DNA of 64,000 nt, taken from contig JBOHNL010000005.1 in NCBI GenBank assembly GCA_050730655.1, positions 558,001 to 622,000 on the forward strand, in the 5' to 3' direction. Source of the stretch: JAFEBO01 sp050730655. Its GTDB lineage: Bacteria; Planctomycetota; Phycisphaerae; Phycisphaerales; UBA1924. The position numbers were made by a program, and so were the translations under genes. Shown here in pieces: positions 9,325-18,522 of the stretch. Numbering within the stretch: the stretch's first letter is position 1; each line of letters begins with the position of its first letter. Under the pieces are notes generated by a model. That model did not search any database, had not been told where the DNA came from, and was given only the letters and a program-made list of their open reading frames with translations.

Positions 9325-10011
9325 TCACTTCTTCCGCTTCACCATCGCCTCAACCCACACCGGCACATACGGCGGCGTACATCCTTTGGACACCGGCCAG
9401 TCGCGGTACAGCCCGATCTTTTCCCCGATCGCAACCGCACGCTTTCGAAGCACCGCATGCTTGATTCCGATCGCCGCGAGCGTGTTGTTCATCGTCCACT
9501 GCACTTCGGGCTTGGCCTTGGGCAGTTCCTTCTCGATGCGTACGAGCAGCGTCTCCGGGTCTATGCTTTCGTCCTCCGCGCCCTTGTTCACGCGATTCGC
9601 CGTGAGGTTCCACCCCGCGCGGGCGGCCCAGCGGTCCTTGTCCTTCATCCACTTCTCGCGCAGCGCGTCCTTTTCCGGATGTTGTGAAACGACGTATGCG
9701 TTCAGCCAATCGGCCACCTGCGTGCAGGTTGTCGCGCGCGTCATCGAGTCGAGTTCACGCGCGGACAGCGACTCGGGCTTGACGAAGAGCGTGGCCACAA
9801 GCTGAGCCTCGACATTGCCGGTCTCCCAGAGCTCGAGCGCAAGCTCGTGGTTGGTCTTGATCTTGGCGGCAAGAGCGCGAATGTCGCCGAGTTTCACGCC
9901 AAACTGGTTGTCGGGCGCACCGGCCTTGGTGTTGTGCTTGCGTCGGGTGTCGTTGCCGCGAGATCTGAGTTGGGCAAGGATTTCTTTAACGGTCGTAATG
10001 GGGGCGGCCAT
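9325..10011 (-). CDS. DNA alkylation repair (AlkD-like HEAT) protein
   Basis: 228 residues, all-alpha, matching the COG4912/AlkD-like family: MAAPITTVKEILAQLRSRG, a QFGVKLGDIRALAAKIK block, ELWETGNVEAQLVA, and a C-terminal AIGIKHAVLRKRAVAIGEKIG. Members bind alkylated DNA with HEAT-like repeats and some remove N3/N7-alkylpurines. It converges on ohr with only 15 bp between the stops. Whether glycosylase activity is retained cannot be told from sequence alone. Confidence 0.85.
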   Translation of the reverse strand: MAAPITTVKEILAQLRSRGNDTRRKHNTKAGAPDNQFGVKLGDIRALAAKIKTNHELALELWETGNVEAQLVATLFVKPESLSARELDSMTRATTCTQVADWLNAYVVSQHPEKDALREKWMKDKDRWAARAGWNLTANRVNKGAEDESIDPETLLVRIEKELPKAKPEVQWTMNNTLAAIGIKHAVLRKRAVAIGEKIGLYRDWPVSKGCTPPYVPVWVEAMVKRKK

Positions 10012-10080
10012 GCCGGAATTGTACGAAACGCGTCGAATTGATCCGGCACGCCGCGGGTCGGTCGTGCTTCGCGTCTCTCT

Positions 10081-10899
10081 CTATTTCGGCCGGCTCCATC
10101 CCGCTTTGTGAGGCGTCCATTTCGTTCCATCCGCCAACACAATCGCGTCGATCGTTTCGCCAAACCGCGGCTGCGCGAAAAACGTCGTATAGCTGGTGAC
10201 CGTAACGACCTGTCCGCCGCTCCCATCCGTCGTCGCCGGGTTCTCGTACAGCAGCACATCTGTCGCCGGACTCGTCATTGTCCGACCCGGCACATAGAAA
10301 AACCACGGTGGCGAAGCCGGCGTAAGCAGTGTCGAGTCCGACACAAACGGCGCAAGGCGCACCGAGAGATCAGCGCCCGCTTCCGGAAACACGTTCTGGT
10401 TCTTCGATGCGTACAAAATGAGTGCCTGTCCGATCGCCTGCAGCCGCGCTGCTGTCGCTTCGCGCCGCGCACGCACGTCCAGTTGCCGCGCCACCGGACG
10501 AATCAACCCGAAGTAAAAGCCGCCGAGCACCACGACAAGTGAGAGCACGCCGATCGCCGCAGCGAGCACGACCGCAATGATGACGAGTGGATGAAGTTTC
10601 GTGCGCGGAGCAGACATGCGAAGGAGCATACCGAGTCCGTCCGAAACTAATTCCCTGGGCTGCGGATCCCGAATCGGCGGGCTTGCGAAGGCAAACCCAC
10701 GATGCAACACCCAATACAACCCGGCGACAAAGACGCCCCCAAGAAAAGTCGCCAGCGCCCACACAAACTTGTTCACCAGCACCTTCCGTGGCGGCGCATC
10801 AAGCAGGATCGCAATCGCAAGCAGAATCGGCACCACGAAACTCAGAATCGCGATCGCGATCCCGTACGCGATGATCACAGGCGCAGGAATGAATTGCAT
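10081..10899 (-). CDS. three-helix membrane protein with extracytoplasmic domain, unknown
   Basis: 272 residues from ATG 10899, preceded by AAGGAA. Hydrophobic segments: about 4-33 (PVIIAYGIAIAILSFVVPIL), about 41-64, and about 98-125 (VIIAVVLAAAIGVLSLVVVL). The rest (RREATAARLQAIGQALILYA...) resembles the post-helix part of planctomycete type II-like pseudopilins and DUF1559-type proteins, ending with a display-like TDVLLYENPAT segment. No prepilin cleavage motif sits at the N-terminus, so I do not call it a pilin. The open frame extends to 10989, but ATG 10899 has the better ribosome site. Confidence 0.75.
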   Translation of the reverse strand: MQFIPAPVIIAYGIAIAILSFVVPILLAIAILLDAPPRKVLVNKFVWALATFLGGVFVAGLYWVLHRGFAFASPPIRDPQPRELVSDGLGMLLRMSAPRTKLHPLVIIAVVLAAAIGVLSLVVVLGGFYFGLIRPVARQLDVRARREATAARLQAIGQALILYASKNQNVFPEAGADLSVRLAPFVSDSTLLTPASPPWFFYVPGRTMTSPATDVLLYENPATTDGSGGQVVTVTSYTTFFAQPRFGETIDAIVLADGTKWTPHKAGWSRPK

Positions 10900-11016
10900 G
10901 AGATGTTCCTTGAATAGGCGTGACGAGCGCAACCCGAAGTAAGCACGCATTGATCGGAAGAACCCGCTCCCGATTTCGGCGCCGGCCACACAGCGTACTT
11001 CCTCAGCACTCGCCGC

Positions 11017-11397
11017 TCATCCGCCCGCCGGCTTCGCCGGATAGTTCATCGCCTTGAAATACTCCACCACCCGATCGCGGTGATCACCCTGCAATTCGAG
11101 AGTGGGGGCCTCCGGCTTCGCCGCGTCCAGCGTTCCACCCGTTGCAAACTTTGCCTTGAGTTGCTTCAGCAGCGCCGGCAGATCATCCGTCCTCTCCGAC
11201 CGCGCCGTAAACCCCGCAATCACCGTGACAAACTTCCCGCGCCGCTGCTCGCGCCGAATCCGCAGTTGCTGATCCTTCGGATCAAGCACCTTCCCCGACT
11301 TTCGATCGCGCGGACACCCGCACTGCGCATGCGACTTGCCGCAGCGTTCGCACGTCACCGGTTGCTCAAGCGAGGTTCCGTCAAACAGGCCGGGCAT
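11017..11397 (-). CDS. SUI1/YciH-family translation initiation factor
   Basis: 126 residues. The C-terminal 80 residues carry the SUI1 (eIF1-like) fold signature: LRIRREQRRGKFVTVIAGF, a DDLPALLKQLKAKFATGGTL block and the closing LQGDHRDRVVEYFKAMNY. The N-terminus has a four-cysteine cluster (CERCGKSHAQCGCP), possibly a small zinc site. YciH-type proteins are thought to influence start-codon selection. ATG 11397 begins MPGLFDG; the longer open frame to 11697 overlaps the divergent DUF1579 gene and looks spurious. Confidence 0.9.
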   Translation of the reverse strand: MPGLFDGTSLEQPVTCERCGKSHAQCGCPRDRKSGKVLDPKDQQLRIRREQRRGKFVTVIAGFTARSERTDDLPALLKQLKAKFATGGTLDAAKPEAPTLELQGDHRDRVVEYFKAMNYPAKPAGG

Positions 11398-11573
11398 GCA
11401 CGCAATCCATCGGAGTAGTTCAAACGCAACACAACGAACCGCAAAGCGTAAGCGCCGCACCCCCGCAATTGGTAGAAAACGCGAATCTCGGCGACGACGC
11501 ACCTCTCTTGTACACTGATTCCGGTGGCTCGCGCGGATCCAGTCAGCCGGTGTCCAATCACAAGGAGCGAAAC

Positions 11574-12218
11574 ATGAGCAGCAGAAACCTCGTCTCGAGT
11601 GCGGTGGTGGCATTGGCTCTCGCATCCGGATTCGCAATCGGACTGGCGCCCGACAAGGCGCCCGCGCCTGCAAAGGCCCCCGCCAAAACAGACCCAAAGC
11701 CCGCGCCCAAACCCGAAGCCGGCACCGCCGAGTCCGACAAGCCCGGCGCGCACCACAAGTGGCTCGAACAGCTCGAAGGCGATTGGGCCACCGAAGCCAA
11801 AGTCCCCGGCTCCGACAAATCCGATAAAGGAACCCTGACCGCCAAGATGGTCCTCGGAGGCCGCTTCCTCTCTCTCGATTTCGACGGCCGCTCCCACGGC
11901 CAATTCTCCCGCGGCACCGGCTTGATGGGTTACAGCAATGCAGACAAGCGGTATGAGGAATATTGGGCCGAGAGCTCGAGCACGCGGATGCAGTACTTCA
12001 CCGGGACGACGGATGCCGCGGGAAAAGTGTTGACGCTGACCGGCGACGATGTTGATGCCGCGGGAAAGAAAACCAAGCTGCGCGAGGTGACGACGATTAT
12101 TTCGAAGGATTCGGTGAGGTCGGACCTCTATGCGACCGGCGCCGACGGAAAAGAAGCGAAGATTCTGGAAACCACCTACACCAAGGGTGGCGCGCCGAAG
12201 AAGGAAGACAAGAAGTAG
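11574..12218 (+). CDS. secreted DUF1579 protein (paralogue 1)
   Basis: 214 residues. Signal peptide at about 1-25 (LVSSAVVALALASGFAIGLA), then a Pro/Ala/Lys linker (about 26-55), then the DUF1579 domain: HHKWLEQLEGDWATEAKV, KMVLGGRFLSLDFDG, GTGLMGYSNADKRYEEYW, and the closing AKILETTYTKGG. CAAGGAGCGAAAC gives a strong ribosome site at ATG 11574. Function of the family is unknown. It is followed 40 bp later by a second, diverged DUF1579 gene, so the two are probably an operon from tandem duplication. Confidence 0.85.
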   Translation: MSSRNLVSSAVVALALASGFAIGLAPDKAPAPAKAPAKTDPKPAPKPEAGTAESDKPGAHHKWLEQLEGDWATEAKVPGSDKSDKGTLTAKMVLGGRFLSLDFDGRSHGQFSRGTGLMGYSNADKRYEEYWAESSSTRMQYFTGTTDAAGKVLTLTGDDVDAAGKKTKLREVTTIISKDSVRSDLYATGADGKEAKILETTYTKGGAPKKEDKK

Positions 12219-12258
12219 TCGCACCCGTCATCGCACGTTTGCAGGAAGGATCGCTTTC

Positions 12259-12879
12259 ATGAAATCGAACGTTGTTCGCGCGTTGTTGCTTGCCGCAGCA
12301 GGCGGCGGAGTCTTGTTCGCCGCGACGGCGCGCGAGCCGGCACCGGAGAACCCGCAGCACGAAATGAAGCAGATGTTCAACGCGGCGGTGGCGCGTGCGA
12401 AACTGCCGCCGGAAGTGAAGGCGGCGCTCGGCTCATTTGTCGGCGAGTTCGCGACGGTGAGCGAGGTGCACGTCAGCCCGACCGATCCGATGGTCGCGCA
12501 CGCAACAAGTTCGGGCAAGTGGATCATGGGCGATCTGTTTGTCCAGATAAACGCTTCGTCCGACGCGGATGAAGAGTTGAAGGGCGAGCGCATGATCGTG
12601 TACGGATACGACCCCGCCGCGAAAAAATACACCATGTGGCAAATCGAAACCGGGAACCTTGTTGCCACGACCGCGACCGGGACATTTGACGGCGCAACCA
12701 AGACCTTCACCTTCAACGGCGAGCGAGAGCTCGGCCCGCGAGGCACCGCTGCAGTCCAGTGGATAATCGCCGTGCAGCCCGACGGCTCGCTCAAGCAATC
12801 ACTCAAACTCAAGCCCAAGGATCAGGCCGAGTTCACGGAATTTGTAACAGTGGTGCACACGAAAAAGGGCGGCAAGTAA
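12259..12879 (+). CDS. secreted DUF1579-like protein (paralogue 2)
   Basis: 206 residues with a signal peptide (VVRALLLAAAGGGVLFAATA). The mature part follows the DUF1579 plan: LGSFVGEFATVSEVHV, KWIMGDLFVQI, MIVYGYDPAAKKYTMWQIE, ATGTFDGATKTFTFNGE. It is more diverged than its upstream neighbour and lacks the Pro-rich linker. AGGAAGGA precedes the ATG. Likely co-transcribed with the preceding gene. Confidence 0.8.
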   Translation: MKSNVVRALLLAAAGGGVLFAATAREPAPENPQHEMKQMFNAAVARAKLPPEVKAALGSFVGEFATVSEVHVSPTDPMVAHATSSGKWIMGDLFVQINASSDADEELKGERMIVYGYDPAAKKYTMWQIETGNLVATTATGTFDGATKTFTFNGERELGPRGTAAVQWIIAVQPDGSLKQSLKLKPKDQAEFTEFVTVVHTKKGGK

Positions 12880-12906
12880 GAGCAACAAACAAGATCGCAA
12901 TCCCGT

Positions 12907-12923
12907 ACGCGCCGCTGGCGCGT
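12907..12923. terminator. GC hairpin between convergent genes
   Basis: A perfect 7-bp stem (ACGCGCC / GGCGCGT) with a GCT loop, 28 bases after the stop of the second DUF1579 gene and facing a convergent gene. There is only a weak T-rich tail (TCGTTC), so termination is plausible but not certain. Confidence 0.4.
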
Positions 12924-12990
12924 TCGTTCAAAGCGGCCAAGCACACACGCGATCCTGAAAAGTGTTCGATTCGGGCGATGAACCACAAAT

Positions 12991-13908
12991 CTACGGACAG
13001 ACGAGAGCGTCGTACGCCTGACCGAAGACTTGAAAATCGGCGTCATCAACGAACCCATCAGAGTTCAGGTCTGCGGGGCATCCCGCCGGCATGTCGGGAT
13101 CGTTGCAGAACAGAATGTCGTATGCATTCGCAAAGAGCACGAAGTCGGTATCGTCGACGTACGTGTCGTCGTTGAAATCGTTTTTGCACGAGAGGTGTTG
13201 CTGCTGAACAAGCAGATCGTCCCAGCGCTGCTCGAGGTTGGTAAGCGTGCCGGTCGTGCCCCGAATCGGCCACAGGTCTGCGTCATTGAACGTCGTGATT
13301 GAACTGTCGAAGACTCCAAAGCCCGGCGGAACCGCGACTTCAGCGCCGTCGATGCGGTATCTGGCGGTGTGCGAATCGAAGTTGAAAATCAACTCCAGCC
13401 TGTGCCACTGGTTCGGGCTCACGAGGCCGGGAGCAGAAACAAACAACTGGTTCTCGATTGCCCCGTTATAGATGGTCACCGAGCCGTCGACTGCGACACG
13501 CATCGCGCTCAGGCGCACAACATCGATGTCGTAGCAATCCAATCCCGCGGCATACATCCGTGTTCCGATCGTGCCCGTGGTTCGCGTGTAGAGCCACACC
13601 GAGACTCGGATCTCGGTCCCCCCCGCCGCAAGTTGGGCGGCGCTCACCGGTGCGTCGGTCCACGTCCAACTACCCTGACTCGGGATGCTTGTACCCGTCA
13701 TACGCGCATACTGCGAACCGGTATGGGCCACTCCCGCGGCATTGCCGATCGTCGGACTGCCGTTTGATGTGTGGTAGATCGGCGAACCTTGGCCGTCCAT
13801 CGATCCCGGACTAAACGCCGGCGCCTCGAAGCCGGTCGAATAAACCACCCCGGCCTGCGCAAGAGACGCGACCGACGCGAGCGCCGCACGAACAACAAAT
13901 GCTTTCAT
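12991..13908 (-). CDS. secreted protein with C-terminal dockerin
   Basis: 305 residues. Signal peptide (FVVRAALASVASLAQAG), then a jelly-roll-like region of beta-strand character (about 20-235; FNFDSHTARYRIDGAEV resembles the LamG/concanavalin-like sandwich), then a two-repeat dockerin: FNDDTYVDDTDFVLFANAYD and ADLNSDGFVDDADFQVFGQA, with calcium-ligand Asp/Asn spacing. Cysteines bracket the dockerin, the last in ALVCP at the very end. AGGGAG lies 11 bases before ATG 13908. No cohesin is found in this window, so the binding partner is unknown. Confidence 0.85.
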   Translation of the reverse strand: MKAFVVRAALASVASLAQAGVVYSTGFEAPAFSPGSMDGQGSPIYHTSNGSPTIGNAAGVAHTGSQYARMTGTSIPSQGSWTWTDAPVSAAQLAAGGTEIRVSVWLYTRTTGTIGTRMYAAGLDCYDIDVVRLSAMRVAVDGSVTIYNGAIENQLFVSAPGLVSPNQWHRLELIFNFDSHTARYRIDGAEVAVPPGFGVFDSSITTFNDADLWPIRGTTGTLTNLEQRWDDLLVQQQHLSCKNDFNDDTYVDDTDFVLFANAYDILFCNDPDMPAGCPADLNSDGFVDDADFQVFGQAYDALVCP

Positions 13909-14034
13909 GACTTTTCAGCTCCCTTTGAGTCGCCGCCAGCGGGAAAAAAGCATACCACGTCGCAGCCGCACTCCGCAAAAATGCGTAACTCGCGATTTGC
14001 AGGAATCATCCGCACCAACGTTTGCGAAGAAGCA

Positions 14035-14063
14035 TTGACAGGCGTTTAAGGATCCTCTAATCT
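14035..14063 (+). promoter_or_regulatory. sigma-70-type promoter of the PEP-CTERM gene
   Basis: A consensus -35 TTGACA at 14035-14040 is followed after exactly 17 bases by TAATCT (14058-14063), close to the TATAAT -10. The 5' leader to the ATG at 14112 would be about 40 bases and includes the GGAAGGG ribosome site. This is the clearest housekeeping-type promoter in the window. Confidence 0.75.
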
Positions 14064-14111
14064 GCCCGCGGGTCACCGAATATTCCGCCGGTGATTCCTT
14101 GGAAGGGAAAA

Positions 14112-14810
14112 ATGAAATCGCTTTTTGCCGGCGCGATTGCTGCGCTCGCGATGCTTGCGGAATCCGCTGGAGCGGCGTGGGGACTCCGCTTTGATGTCAG
14201 CACCGACGCCGGTGCGACGTGGCACTCCTCCATTAGCATAAAGGTCGGTCAGATCGCAACGTTCCGCTTTGGCGCATACGCCGACGCATCAACCATGGTC
14301 AGCAGCACGTCGGGCACGGGAATTGCGCACACACTCGCCCGCTTTGTCGGCCAGAACAAAGTCGACGGCATGGGCGACTTCGACAAGATCCAGAATCTCG
14401 TTCGTACGACGACCAACGGCAACGCCGCGGTACTCGCAATCAGCGGCAATCTGATCGGCACAACCGCCCGGACCTCATTCGCATCAAACCTCTACGTGCA
14501 CGGCATACCGGCGACACGAAACACATACACGCCTATTTATACGGGCGAAATCGCAATTGCCGCCGCCACCGGTCCGGCCCGGACAATGACGATCATGAGC
14601 AGTTCGTTTGGTGCGGATTCGCTGAGCGGGCTGACTTTCTTCAACGGCTCGCAGCTTCAGAAGCAAGAGAGCGGCGCGCCGATCCAGCCGCCCGCGCGGG
14701 AAGACATCAACGCAACGATCGAGGTGCTCGATTCAACGGTCACGGTCCCGGTGCCGGCCTCCATCATTCCGCTCGCGTTGCTGCTCGCGGCACGCCACCG
14801 AACCAGGTAG
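14112..14810 (+). CDS. secreted PEP-CTERM-like protein, unknown
   Basis: 232 residues: signal peptide (LFAGAIAALAMLAESAGA), a beta-rich mature region starting AWGLRFDVSTDAGATWH, and a C-terminal anchor VPASIIPLALLLAARHRTR, a PEP-CTERM-like end (small Pro motif, hydrophobic helix, basic tail) that exosortase-type systems would process. GGAAGGGAAAA precedes ATG 14112. The mature part resembles other planctomycete surface proteins of unknown function. Confidence 0.8.
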   Translation: MKSLFAGAIAALAMLAESAGAAWGLRFDVSTDAGATWHSSISIKVGQIATFRFGAYADASTMVSSTSGTGIAHTLARFVGQNKVDGMGDFDKIQNLVRTTTNGNAAVLAISGNLIGTTARTSFASNLYVHGIPATRNTYTPIYTGEIAIAAATGPARTMTIMSSSFGADSLSGLTFFNGSQLQKQESGAPIQPPAREDINATIEVLDSTVTVPVPASIIPLALLLAARHRTR

Positions 14811-14951
14811 CGACGCCTTGTCGCGCGACGCGGCCGCGACTCCCCCCTTTTGTGCAAAAGTGGCGAACGCTCGACTGTCGCCGAGCGTCGCGTGAGCGAT
14901 TGGTTTTGCAACACCGTCGCGGCGCACCACGCGCCGCAATCTCTGAAACTC

Positions 14952-15179
14952 TTATCGCTCGCGGCGGCGACGTCCGAGGACGATCAGCCCGCCCACGGCA
15001 AGTGCCACAGTGCCGGGCGCCGGCACTTGAACGAACGCGATCGCATCGGACGCGATTTCATGCGTCACAAGCGGCTGAGGCGTGCTGCCCGCCTGAAGCG
15101 TGCCGCTCACGCAAAAGCTTGAAGCGGCGGCCAAGGAACAGGTGGCGGACACGGCGATCGCGATCAGAATCCCTCGCAT
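14952..15179 (-). CDS. minimal PEP-CTERM-like protein
   Basis: Only 75 residues: a signal peptide (MRGILIAIAVSATCSLAAA), about 25 mature residues with one Cys (SSFCVSGTLQ), then a full PEP-CTERM-type anchor VPAPGTVALAVGGLIVLGRR followed by RRER. GGGGAG precedes ATG 15179. The mature region is almost too short to fold, so it may be a bare surface peptide or a deletion remnant of a longer PEP-CTERM protein. It is convergent with the preceding PEP-CTERM gene. Confidence 0.65.
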   Translation of the reverse strand: MRGILIAIAVSATCSLAAASSFCVSGTLQAGSTPQPLVTHEIASDAIAFVQVPAPGTVALAVGGLIVLGRRRRER

Positions 15180-15589
15180 GTGATGACTCCCCGAATCCAT
15201 GAATGGGCTTTCATCAACGGTGGCACCGGGTTTTGGGAATGCCAGCGATTATCGGAATTCTGTGGTTTGAGGTGCAGATTGAGGCGATTGCCTTGCGATG
15301 ACCGCGCCCAGACCCCCTCGGCCCTCCAGGGATCCCCGTTCGGCACTAAGGGGCTCGCTCGGCGGCCGGCGTTGCCAACGTCGCGATTTTGGGCGCGCTG
15401 AGCGAAGATCGTGCTCCAACTCGCACCCGTTCGGCGCCCGTGACTAGCCACGCTCCATCGGCGATCAAAAAAACGTGGCACGACATGCCGTCGTGCCACG
15501 TTCAATTTGACTATGCCGTTCAAACAGCTTTCTGCGCGAACAGTCGAGCGATCCTCGTCACATAGCCCGCGTGCATCGGCCGCTTGGCA
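15180..15589. other. intergenic region with terminator
   Basis: About 410 bases between two minus-strand genes. It contains the terminator of the 15590-17950 gene (15466-15502) and, to its left, the leader of the small PEP-CTERM gene. I see no gene in the remainder. Confidence 0.6.
15466..15502 (-). terminator. intrinsic terminator of the large dockerin gene
   Basis: A perfect 13-bp inverted repeat (AACGTGGCACGAC / GTCGTGCCACGTT, 15472-15484 and 15490-15502) with a 5-base loop. On the minus strand it is followed directly by seven or more T. It lies about 90 bases past the stop of the 15590-17950 gene. Textbook rho-independent form. Confidence 0.9.
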
Positions 15590-17950
15590 TTAGTCCTCAT
15601 CAAGTACATACTGCGTGTAGAAAGCATCGTCGTCGGCCGATGAGTACCCGCCGCTGCGGTCAAAATCCAGGATTGAATGAACGATGCCTTGTGAGCCATG
15701 GGGGAGTTCCGTCGCCCACAGCAGGTAGAGCCAATAGTCAAGATCGCTTTCGTCAACAACACCGTCGGTGTTCAGGTCGGCAGGGGAGAATTCCACGTCA
15801 TCTTCGGCGATGACCTGAACAAGGTCGTAGTACACGTAGTTTGTGCCGCTTGTCGACGTCAAGGCTTCGGTCGCAGTACGCACGATCACCTCGCCGAATG
15901 AGCCGAAGTAATCAGAGCTCACCGCGATGCGCCCGCTGACGCGACGGATCGGTCCCGGAGCGGCCGGAACCTCGCCGATCCCCGTCGTGCCGCCAGTCAT
16001 CGGGACGCCATCGACCGGATCGTTCCCTCCGTCTGCCGGATCAAGGTCGATCGAAGTCCACGAATTCAGAGTGAAATTCTTGATCTCAACGTGCAGAATG
16101 GTGTTCGAGGTAGAAGCAGCTTCGACGTTTACGCGTAAATAGTCGGGATTACCGTGGAGCGGCGAGTATGCATTGGTGAAGGTGGTTTGCACGTTGGTGC
16201 GATAAGTTCCGCTTCCGCCCGGGATGATTGTGAGGGGATCGCCGAACGAGTACTTCAGCTTACTGTCCGCATTCGTCGGGCCGCCGAGGATCGAGCCCGC
16301 TGTCACATTCGGCCAATACACCTCAAAGCCCCACACCTGATCCACCATCCGCGCGAGCCGCGAGTACGAATTGCTCTTCTCTGGATTGAGCGACTCATTG
16401 AGGTAGGTCAGGACGCTGTACTCTTCAGACGGATTGGTGATTCCCACAGTCGTATTCAATCCAAATCGATTGTCATTCCAAACGTTTATCTCGGACGAGC
16501 CGTGCGCGCGGACTTCCGCAAGCGTCCGTCGAGTGGCGTCGCACGTCGCGATCTCGCGAACCCCGGCTCCATAAGTGCCGGCGAATGTGACGGTTTCGCT
16601 GCAGTTTATGATCGTCGTGTTCAGGCCTGTCCGGTAAAACGCCTGGCCGGGAAGCGGTATCCAAGGGGTCACTGTGCTATTGAAGACACTTCCTGACCAG
16701 CTCCCGGCGTATGCGCCGCCGAACGAATTCGTGATCGCATCGAGCTTGTATCGCGATAGCCGCAGTGAATATTCGTCGGTCGGTTCGATCGGGCACCAAA
16801 CAAGCGTGTTCTCGAAATCATTCGTCAGTACATACGGGTCCGGGCAAAACTCGCTGCGATAGTGATAGGTCGTTCCCTGTGGGTAGAGCGTTGGCGCCTG
16901 CAAATCAGATTCCGCGTCCCAAGCAAGCCCGAAGCCCTGGGCGCCAATTTGCGTACCTTCAAGATAAACGTTGTGGCCACCGTTTCCGCGATCGAATCGC
17001 ATGGAGCGGTCGTAGTCCGAGCACTTCGCGCCCGGGAACGACTCATGGATCGTGTCATAAAACGCGACCTTCATCGCGCCCGCCTCCGCCTGGCGCATCA
17101 CCTCGCGGAACCAGAGTACCCATTTGGAATTCGCGAGCGATCCGCCCGGATACTCCCAGCTGTACGCCAGGAGCTCCGTGGGGTCATCGATGCCGGGATG
17201 GACCGCATCCCACAGCTCCGCCATCGTTTGCCCTCCGAAACCGGGAAGCTCTTCGGTTTCAAAGCGATCATCATTCTTGAGAAAGTCCCAGTAGTCGACA
17301 ACGTTGCCGAAGTGTGCGATATCGACCGCAAAATCAGGATCCTGGAAAAAGTCGCGCGGTTCGTCATCGAAGAGAAACCGGTCAGGAGCCGGAATGTAGT
17401 CTGAATCAACATGCTCCGACTTCAATTGTGTCGCGAACGCCGACATCCAAGCTGTCCCTTCCGTGATGCCGTGGCTTTTCCAGGGAGTACGCTTGTTCGC
17501 CAGCGCACCGATCATGCCGGTTGGATCGAGGCGATCGTCTTCGTGTGCCATGAGCGCGACGTAGCGCGACGCAGTCGAGGGCGTACCCGCCGCGACATTT
17601 ATGTTTCCAAGCGAAGTGTAAATCAGGCTGATCGCGATCCGACCCGAAGTCAGACCCGCCTCATGAATCTTGTAGGCGATTGTGTCGGCGATTTTTTCGC
17701 CGCTCCGGTTTGTTGGATATGCAATGCCGTTGTTGATGTTGCCGTCGCTGTCGCTGCCATAAACCAGATTCCACCGGATAATCTGCGTAAAGCGTGTATC
17801 TGAATATGCATCCCCTGCCGGAGCGCCAGACGTCCATATCTTCACCGGGGGCATAAACGACTCATCAGGTACGATCGGGTCGTCTCCGAGGGCCAGTCCG
17901 CACATCAGAACACTCGCAAACGCGCAACTCGGTCTAAGAACTCGGCGCAT
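15590..17950 (-). CDS. large secreted protein with C-terminal dockerin-like repeat
   Basis: 786 residues. Signal peptide (LRPSCAFASVLMCGLALG), then a long extracellular region rich in aromatic and acidic residues (KIWTSGAPAGDAYSDTRFTQ; a central part with RFLFDDEPRDFF and LWFREVMRQAEAGAMKVAFY is TIM-barrel-like in feel), a beta-sandwich-like region (about 600-715), and a final dockerin-like pair, ADLNTDGVVDESDLDYWLYL and LDFDRSGGYSSADDDAFYTQ. Unlike the other dockerins here it lacks the terminal Cys-Pro. CTGGAG precedes ATG 17950. Possibly a glycoside-active enzyme, but I recognise no catalytic motif. Confidence 0.8.
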   Translation of the reverse strand: MRRVLRPSCAFASVLMCGLALGDDPIVPDESFMPPVKIWTSGAPAGDAYSDTRFTQIIRWNLVYGSDSDGNINNGIAYPTNRSGEKIADTIAYKIHEAGLTSGRIAISLIYTSLGNINVAAGTPSTASRYVALMAHEDDRLDPTGMIGALANKRTPWKSHGITEGTAWMSAFATQLKSEHVDSDYIPAPDRFLFDDEPRDFFQDPDFAVDIAHFGNVVDYWDFLKNDDRFETEELPGFGGQTMAELWDAVHPGIDDPTELLAYSWEYPGGSLANSKWVLWFREVMRQAEAGAMKVAFYDTIHESFPGAKCSDYDRSMRFDRGNGGHNVYLEGTQIGAQGFGLAWDAESDLQAPTLYPQGTTYHYRSEFCPDPYVLTNDFENTLVWCPIEPTDEYSLRLSRYKLDAITNSFGGAYAGSWSGSVFNSTVTPWIPLPGQAFYRTGLNTTIINCSETVTFAGTYGAGVREIATCDATRRTLAEVRAHGSSEINVWNDNRFGLNTTVGITNPSEEYSVLTYLNESLNPEKSNSYSRLARMVDQVWGFEVYWPNVTAGSILGGPTNADSKLKYSFGDPLTIIPGGSGTYRTNVQTTFTNAYSPLHGNPDYLRVNVEAASTSNTILHVEIKNFTLNSWTSIDLDPADGGNDPVDGVPMTGGTTGIGEVPAAPGPIRRVSGRIAVSSDYFGSFGEVIVRTATEALTSTSGTNYVYYDLVQVIAEDDVEFSPADLNTDGVVDESDLDYWLYLLWATELPHGSQGIVHSILDFDRSGGYSSADDDAFYTQYVLDED

Positions 17951-18522
17951 GGTAAAACTCCAGCGAAGGACGCCAAAACTACAACCCTTCTCCGCGGAAC
18001 ACCCACGGAGTCAAATCGACATCGAAGCTGCACCCGCCCGGTTGCGCAGCCAGAATCAGCGAGCGTTTGGAATGTCGCGGTCTGAAAAGCCGCCCTGAAG
18101 CCGCACCTGAATCGTCCCCGGACCTCCTGCAATGTCCCCGCGAGCAATATGATTCGGCAAACGCCGTCTAACACTTCTTGAACCGCAGCTTCACGTCTGC
18201 GGCAACACTTAAAGTGGTATCCGAGCAAGCTCATGCTACATTGAAGAAATGCACTATGCAAATGAGCAGGTTCATGCCAAAAGTGGTATGGCGATGTCGC
18301 CGCAAGAGTGTGCGAGTGCGGCAGTTGTGATGGATAAGCACTGCCTCAAAGCAAGCGCAGATGCTCCGGTAAAAAAAAATAATTCTGGCTGATCGTCGGT
18401 TGCGCCGAGTGATTGAAAATATTCGCACGCTCAAGCTGAGTAAATGCATATTTATACAGCGTTTACGAATCGTCGCGCATTCTGCCTGATTCATTTGCGG
18501 AACATCTACATCATGATTAATC
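17951..18522. other. AT-richer intergenic stretch
   Basis: Nearly 570 bases upstream of the large dockerin gene. The part from about 18230 to 18540 is visibly poorer in G+C than its surroundings (for example runs such as AAAAAAAATAATTC and GCATATTTATACAG). No open frame here looks coding. It presumably holds the dockerin gene's promoter. Confidence 0.5.
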
